From Boseongicola sp. SB0675_bin_26 (GTDB taxonomy: Bacteria; Pseudomonadota; Alphaproteobacteria; Rhodobacterales; Rhodobacteraceae): a stretch of 11,286 bases of DNA. Below, piece by piece: positions 7,856 to 11,286 of this stretch. The notes below the pieces were generated by a model, which saw only the letters and a program-made list of their open reading frames with translations, searched no databases and was not told where the DNA came from. The stretch's first letter is position 1; every line of letters starts with the position of its first letter. The position numbers and the translations under genes were made by a program. The stretch is from NCBI GenBank assembly GCA_009843725.1, contig VYCX01000475.1:1-11286 (forward strand), given 5' to 3'.

Positions 7856-7889
7856 TTGACCCACATCGGGGTTGAACCGACATCGTCGG
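7856..7889 (+). promoter_or_regulatory. Possible promoter and operator of the antitoxin-like gene
   Basis: TTGACC at 7856-7861 could be a -35 for the plus-strand gene. The region 17 bases on (about 7879-7884) falls in a pair of inverted repeats: GGTT-G-AACC at 7870-7878 and CCGAC-ATC-GTCGG at 7877-7889. Ribbon-helix-helix antitoxins usually bind short palindromes over their own promoter, so this position suits autoregulation. The -10 match itself is poor. Confidence 0.35.
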
Positions 7890-7910
7890 AACAAACCGGA
7901 GAATACCGCC

Positions 7911-8237
7911 GTGTTGAACTTCAGCGATGTCGAAGCGCCTTCGGACGAGAAGGCTACCAACAACCAGGAAATGCGGGTGAGGCCAAGCGACAAGGAGCGC
8001 ATGTCACGCGCGGCCGAGTTGACGGGCGTGAGGCTGGCGACATTCGTCAGGGTGTCTGCGGCACGGGAGGCCGAGCGGTTTCTGCGTGAACATCAAACCA
8101 CGGTGCTGTCGAAGCGGGACCGGCCGGCCCTGCTGCAGGCGCTCGACAATCCACCGCCGCCGACAATGGCGGCCGGGGAGGCGGTTCGCCGTGTGCTCGC
8201 GGTCGAAGTTTGGCGCCACGACAACGACGATGCGTAA
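7911..8237 (+). CDS. DUF1778/TacA-type ribbon-helix-helix antitoxin-like protein, no partner toxin
   Basis: This protein of 108 residues (from the GTG at 7911) resembles the DUF1778 antitoxins that repress their own operon and neutralise a GNAT-type acetyltransferase toxin blocking charged tRNAs. The RHH stretch is EMRVRPSDKERMSRAAEL then TGVRLATFVRVSAAREAE, followed by the DUF1778 tail hallmark LLQALDNPPPP. A further 27 residues with GEAVRRVL follow. The GTG at 7911 has GGAG 9 bases upstream. An upstream TTG at 7872 would place the predicted operator inside the gene, and the ATG at 8010 would begin at the DNA-binding strand. A GNAT toxin gene would normally follow within a few bases. The 256 bp before rpmH contains none, so this is a solitary antitoxin or the remains of a toxin-antitoxin pair. 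Confidence 0.75.
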   Translation: MLNFSDVEAPSDEKATNNQEMRVRPSDKERMSRAAELTGVRLATFVRVSAAREAERFLREHQTTVLSKRDRPALLQALDNPPPPTMAAGEAVRRVLAVEVWRHDNDDA

Positions 8238-8412
8238 TGAGGATGGCAAGATCGCGTCGCGTGGAAATGTGCGCATCGGGCGTTCGTGCAGGTGAGGCGA
8301 CTAGAGGCGCGTGTCAGGTGCATCGAGACGGAGCGGAAAGGAGCGCTCCTGCAACCAGCCAGCGGCCTGAGCTTCCATTGCCAACTTCTGCGATGGAATC
8401 ATCGCCCGGACG

Positions 8413-8441
8413 TTGACATGGCGAAATGATCCGCCTATTGG
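8413..8441 (+). promoter_or_regulatory. Promoter of rpmH-rnpA-yidD
   Basis: A consensus -35 TTGACA (8413-8418), a 17-base spacer and TATTGG (8436-8441) lie 52 bases ahead of the rpmH start codon. The start point would be near 8448. This is the best sigma-70-type promoter match I see in the window and fits the high expression expected for a ribosomal protein gene. Confidence 0.7.
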
Positions 8442-8493
8442 CCGGGCCTTGGAACAGTCAGGCCCGATTCCGCGGCCGAATTGGAGAGCTCAG

Positions 8494-8631
8494 ATGTCCA
8501 AACGCACTTTCCAGCCGTCGAACACGGTCCGCAAGAGGCGCCACGGATTTCGTGCTCGCATGGCAACCAAGGCTGGTCGCAGGATCTTGAATGCCCGCCG
8601 TCGACGCGGCCGGAAAAAGCTGAGCGCCTGA
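8494..8631 (+). CDS. rpmH: 50S ribosomal protein L34
   Basis: This is a 45-residue, very basic protein of the large ribosomal subunit. The sequence begins [20 protein letters not shown] and continues [20 protein letters not shown], the diagnostic L34 pattern at normal family length. The ATG at 8494 has GGAG 7 bases upstream. An in-frame upstream ATG at 8413 would add 27 residues and lies on the -35 element, so it is rejected. The gene leads the rpmH-rnpA-yidD cluster, a near-universal bacterial arrangement. Confidence 0.98.
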   Translation: MSKRTFQPSNTVRKRRHGFRARMATKAGRRILNARRRRGRKKLSA

Positions 8632-8754
8632 CTGACTTCTTGCATACGGGGTCTCCTGCGAACCCGCCCCGGCACGCCTTCAATCCTTGTGCAGACTGTC
8701 GGTCGTGAAGCGATCTTCCGGTATTGACCATTCCGACTTACACTTCCGATCATC

Positions 8755-9102
8755 ATGCAGACCAACGGAGTCATCGCGCTCAGGAAACGCGCCGACTACC
8801 TCAAGGCCGCGGCCGGCATGCGTCGCAGCACGCCCGGATTCGTACTCCAGATCCGAAACCGCGGCGAGGAGGAGCCGGAGAGCATTCGTGTCGGAATCAC
8901 CTGCTCGAAGAAAGTTGGAAATGCCGTGACCCGCAACCGTGCCAAAAGACGACTTCGTGAAGTGGCGCGCCTGATACTGCCCGAACATGGCCGGAACGGC
9001 TTTGACTACGTCCTGATCGGACGTCGCCACGAGACAGCCAGCCGCGACTTCGCAACAATGCTCGAAGACCTGAGACATGCTCTGGCCGAGGTCCACAAGT
9101 GA
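8755..9102 (+). CDS. rnpA: Ribonuclease P protein component
   Basis: This 115-residue protein subunit of RNase P helps the catalytic RNA remove 5' leaders from pre-tRNAs. The N-terminal RLRKRADYL-type start appears as ALRKRADYLKAAAG, and the RNR signature NAVTRNRAKRRLRE is at 56-69, with the usual IRVGITCSKKVG strand just before it. Length is normal. The ATG at 8755 has no good Shine-Dalgarno sequence. The 123-bp gap after rpmH shows no evident gene or terminator. The stop codon overlaps the yidD start (GTGA), so the two are translationally coupled. Confidence 0.96.
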   Translation: MQTNGVIALRKRADYLKAAAGMRRSTPGFVLQIRNRGEEEPESIRVGITCSKKVGNAVTRNRAKRRLREVARLILPEHGRNGFDYVLIGRRHETASRDFATMLEDLRHALAEVHK

Positions 9103-9323
9103 GTCCGCTTGCCTGGATCCTGGCTCTGCTCGTCCGGGCATACCGGCTGACTCTCAGCCCGTGGATCGGGCATCATTGCCGCTTTCAGCCCACATGTTCG
9201 GCATATGCACTGGAGGCACTTGAAAGACACGGCGGCGTCAAGGGCGGCTGGATGGCACTCAAGCGCATTCTCCGATGTCATCCATGGGGTGGAACCGGTG
9301 TCGACAACGTGCCCGACCCGTAG
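9099..9323 (+). CDS. yidD: Membrane protein insertion efficiency factor YidD
   Basis: This 74-residue membrane-associated protein assists YidC/Sec-dependent insertion of inner-membrane proteins. An N-terminal amphipathic or hydrophobic stretch (LAWILALLVRAYRLTLSPW) is followed by the family core CRFQPTCSAYALEAL and a second block LKRILRCHPWGG; the conserved cysteines are C27, C33 and C60. The usual GGxDPVP ending reads GTGVDNVPDP, a mild variation. Translation starts at GTG 9099 within the overlap with rnpA. yidC commonly lies directly downstream in this lineage, but here an unrelated HNH gene follows. Confidence 0.95.
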   Translation: MSPLAWILALLVRAYRLTLSPWIGHHCRFQPTCSAYALEALERHGGVKGGWMALKRILRCHPWGGTGVDNVPDP

Positions 9324-9390
9324 TTTCGCCAAGCCAGAGTGCGTGCATCGGAACGGCCGGAACCAGCAAGAAAGTCAGCGGGCCGGTTTC

Positions 9391-9415
9391 TGTGCTGTGC
9401 CGGGACCGCAGCACA
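9391..9415. repeat. Inverted repeat between yidD and the HNH gene
   Basis: TGTGCTG (9391-9397) and CAGCACA (9409-9415) form a perfect 7-bp stem with an 11-base loop. It lies in the 150-bp gap between yidD and the HNH gene. AAAATC follows on the plus strand, so it lacks the T run of an intrinsic terminator for yidD. It could be a terminator stem of another kind, an operator, or a mark of the junction with inserted DNA. Confidence 0.4.
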
Positions 9416-9427
9416 AAATCACAGGTC

Positions 9428-9455
9428 TTGACGGCCTGAATCGACACGCCATAAG
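9428..9455 (+). promoter_or_regulatory. Possible promoter of the HNH-PLD gene pair
   Basis: TTGACG (9428-9433), a 16-base spacer and CATAAG (9450-9455) give a moderate match. A start would lie near 9462, only some 10-30 bases before the two candidate start codons. A separate promoter would let the nuclease genes be expressed independently of rpmH-rnpA-yidD. Confidence 0.4.
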
Positions 9456-9473
9456 CGGCAATGCAGTTTCAGC

Positions 9474-10163
9474 ATGAAAGCTGAACCCATGTCGCTTGAA
9501 GAAGCCGATGATGCGTTCTGGGCACCACGAGAGTGTTTGCGGAATCCGATTCCCGAGATTTTCGAGGCGGCGATGCTGCTCGACCGTGCTGTCGCGCATC
9601 ACATGGCTGGCAACCGAAACGAGGCCGCTCGCCTGATCCTGCAAACCGACAGGGATGACATAAGGGCCTTCACGGAATCCCTCTGGGGATCGAAGGCGGC
9701 AAATCCTGACCAACCAACATACATCCGGTGGCGTTCCATCTCTGGATTGCCCGAACCGGCCGAAGGGAACCTTGACAGGAAACGAGAGCCGAACCGCTCT
9801 GACGAGTACGCAATCGTGGCACGCTGGGGTCGCCATTGCGTCTACTGCGGCGTGCCGTTGATCCGAAACGCCATACCGAAGGCATTGCAGGCCGCTTATC
9901 CCGATCTCATGATCTGGAGCCCCAGCAACAGAAACGCGGAGCAGCATGCCGCATTCCAGTTGATGTGGATGCAATTCGATCATGTTGTCCCGCACAGCAG
10001 GGGCGGGCGAACGGACATCGAGAACGTCGTGGTGACGTGCGCGCCATGCAACTACGGGAAGGGAGACTGCATGCTTGAGGAGCTCGGCCTCAACGATCCG
10101 CGTTTGCGCCCCGCAGTCCGAACATCTTGGGACGGACTCGAACGGATGCTCATTGACGGCTGA
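9474..10163 (+). CDS. HNH endonuclease (HNN variant with zinc knuckles)
   Basis: This is a 229-residue protein. The C-terminal half holds an HNH nuclease: CVYC (C122, C125), then FDHVVPHSRGG with D169, H170 and H174, then ENVVVTCAPCNYGKG with N184, C189, C192 and N193. The last catalytic position is Asn rather than His, a common variant. The first CxxC and the DH motif are separated by 43 residues, about twice the usual distance, so the domain carries an insertion. The N-terminal 115 residues (mostly helical, beginning near AFWAPRECLRNPIPEIFEAA) match nothing I recognise and may bind a substrate or partner. Neither ATG 9474 nor the in-frame ATG 9489 has a clear Shine-Dalgarno sequence. The gene is 40 bp upstream of the PLD-type gene. 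A role in defence or DNA processing is inferred, not shown. Confidence 0.85.
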   Translation: MKAEPMSLEEADDAFWAPRECLRNPIPEIFEAAMLLDRAVAHHMAGNRNEAARLILQTDRDDIRAFTESLWGSKAANPDQPTYIRWRSISGLPEPAEGNLDRKREPNRSDEYAIVARWGRHCVYCGVPLIRNAIPKALQAAYPDLMIWSPSNRNAEQHAAFQLMWMQFDHVVPHSRGGRTDIENVVVTCAPCNYGKGDCMLEELGLNDPRLRPAVRTSWDGLERMLIDG

Positions 10164-10203
10164 AGCACTCTTGGGATCCACAAGCCAATTGAGGACAAAC
10201 CAG

Positions 10204-11286
10204 ATGTCGAAATACGCGAGCATGCGAGACACCGGGGACACTGACGCTCCCGAGCTGTTCGGGTCGGACGCCGCGTGGACGCCGACACAGGTGCTCGATG
10301 CCCGGGCGTTGGGAGTGCGCCATTTCGATCTCGACGAGTTCGCGCGGTACCGCTGCATTCGGATACTCACCTATTCGGCAAGCGTGCCAATGCTCGTCTC
10401 GCTGCTCGAACAGTTCGAAGACGCAAGCGTCGAGGTGGTGATGGGCCATTCGCGAACCGTGAACGACATGGCCGCACTCATTGCGCTGCAGACGGTCGCG
10501 CTGGAAGACGTTCGTAAGGCGCTTCAGAGCATTTCCGTGTCGCGCAGGGAGGAGATTCTCGGCCGCATTCGCAACGGCAGCTTGCGAGTGCGGGTGGTCG
10601 AGGGCCATGTTTCGCATGCGAAGATCTACCTGCTCTCAGATGGGCCGGATGGATGCCGTTCCGTACTGACCGGCTCAGCCAACTTCTCGACATCGGCTTT
10701 GCTCGGCGACCAGCACGAGGTGCTCATGCGGTTCAATGACGATCTCGCTTGGGACCATTTCGAGGACCAGTATCGACGCGTCCGGGATCATGCATCCGCC
10801 GAGCTCCCGCTCGCGAAGCTCGCCGAAGACCGGCGCGACCCGGCAGAAGGCATGTCACCGGTCGAAGCGCCGGTGCTAGCACCCGACCGCGGGTTGCAGG
10901 TGATTCAGATCGCGAAACCGGCTGAGGCCGAAGAGTCGGTCGAGCGGGGGCGGCGGTTGGAGAAGATTTACGATCTGGTGCTGCCGGCGCTGCGCAAGGA
11001 AAGGCCGAAGACCGACAAGATGGCCGTCAGGCTGGATGCCACGATTCGCAAGCGGTTCTCCGGGATGATCCGGCGCCAGGCCAAGGGTCAGGCTGCCATC
11101 CACCCGACCTTCTCCCTTGACCTGGACAGGCGGCAAGCCAACATCTGCGGTGCTGACTGGACTCTCGACGGCGAGGACGAGCAGGTGAGCCGGGACGCCG
11201 AAGCGCTGGTGACCTTCTGGGAAACCTACGGCGAGGCCTTTCGCGGCGACGTCGGGAAGTTGCAGAAGGACTATTTCGTATTTCTG
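10204..11286 (+). CDS. PLD-fold (HKD) nuclease-like protein, large, 3' end outside window
   Basis: 361 residues are visible without a stop, so the protein is incomplete. The first 200 residues form a phospholipase-D-like domain. A strand RCIRILTYSASVPMLVSLL precedes it, and the active-site segment is HAKIYLLSD (H138, K140, D146) followed by LTGSANFS (GSAN at 157-160) and an acidic strand HEVLMRF. The spacing is HxK-x5-D, one residue longer than the classic HxK-x4-D, with Ser at the classic Asp position. Only one HKD motif is seen; PLD nucleases of this kind usually act as dimers. Residues about 245-361 are charged and probably helical, without a motif I know. The ATG at 10204 has GAGG 9 bases upstream. 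PLD nuclease domains often sit in anti-phage proteins with helicase or ATPase partners, but no such part is visible here. Confidence 0.85.
   Translation, partial: MSKYASMRDTGDTDAPELFGSDAAWTPTQVLDARALGVRHFDLDEFARYRCIRILTYSASVPMLVSLLEQFEDASVEVVMGHSRTVNDMAALIALQTVALEDVRKALQSISVSRREEILGRIRNGSLRVRVVEGHVSHAKIYLLSDGPDGCRSVLTGSANFSTSALLGDQHEVLMRFNDDLAWDHFEDQYRRVRDHASAELPLAKLAEDRRDPAEGMSPVEAPVLAPDRGLQVIQIAKPAEAEESVERGRRLEKIYDLVLPALRKERPKTDKMAVRLDATIRKRFSGMIRRQAKGQAAIHPTFSLDLDRRQANICGADWTLDGEDEQVSRDAEALVTFWETYGEAFRGDVGKLQKDYFVFL

Noticed and set aside
6800..8089. Long plus-strand open frame (429 codons) opposite the reductase and VTT genes
   Set aside because: The translation is a charged, Arg/Glu-rich mirror of two well-supported minus-strand genes and crosses their promoter region.
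8210..8416. Small frame after the antitoxin-like gene, considered as the missing toxin
   Set aside because: The 68-residue translation is Arg/Ser-rich without GNAT acetyl-CoA-binding features and runs through two palindromes.
9375..10370. Minus-strand open frame (331 codons) opposite the HNH gene
   Set aside because: The plus strand encodes an HNH domain with all metal and catalytic residues; the antisense frame shows no domain.

Overview
This high-GC window looks like chromosomal DNA from an alphaproteobacterium, most likely Rhodobacterales or a near relative. The evidence is the short L34 protein followed by rnpA and yidD with a GTGA overlap, the style of the RlmN C-terminus, tRNA genes with encoded CCA, and weak -10 promoter elements. 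The assignment rests on gene content and motif recognition only; no search was run.

Layout. Bases 1-112 are the last codons of rlmN (+). A convergent gap of about 200 bp holds a GC-rich hairpin. Next on the minus strand are a LOG-family nucleotide hydrolase (320-1144), a gene-free stretch (1145-1552), and a stand-alone GH42 beta-galactosidase (1553-3466). Two tRNA-Arg genes (anticodons ACG and TCG) follow on the minus strand, each with its own similarly built promoter. Bases 4192-7753 carry a tight minus-strand operon, read from high to low coordinates: a TVP38/TMEM64 (VTT) membrane protein, a MerA-like FAD disulfide reductase, and a sensor histidine kinase with no response regulator in view. 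A DUF1778/TacA-type antitoxin-like gene (7911-8237, +) diverges from that operon and has no visible toxin partner.

The plus strand then carries rpmH, rnpA and yidD. In most alphaproteobacteria yidC would come next. Here yidD is instead followed by an HNH endonuclease gene (9474-10163) and a phospholipase-D-fold (HKD) protein that runs off the right edge (10204-11286). This nuclease pair appears to be an accessory module at or near the end of a conserved housekeeping cluster, and it is the best candidate in the window for an undescribed system, possibly a defence system. That function is inference from domain content and position; half of the PLD-type protein matches no domain I recognise and its end is not visible.

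How the parts relate. rpmH-rnpA-yidD supply ribosome, tRNA-maturation and membrane-insertion functions under a recognisable TTGACA/TATTGG promoter. The VTT-reductase-kinase set is translationally coupled and probably forms one membrane and redox unit. The LOG and GH42 genes are single metabolic genes with no visible pathway partners.
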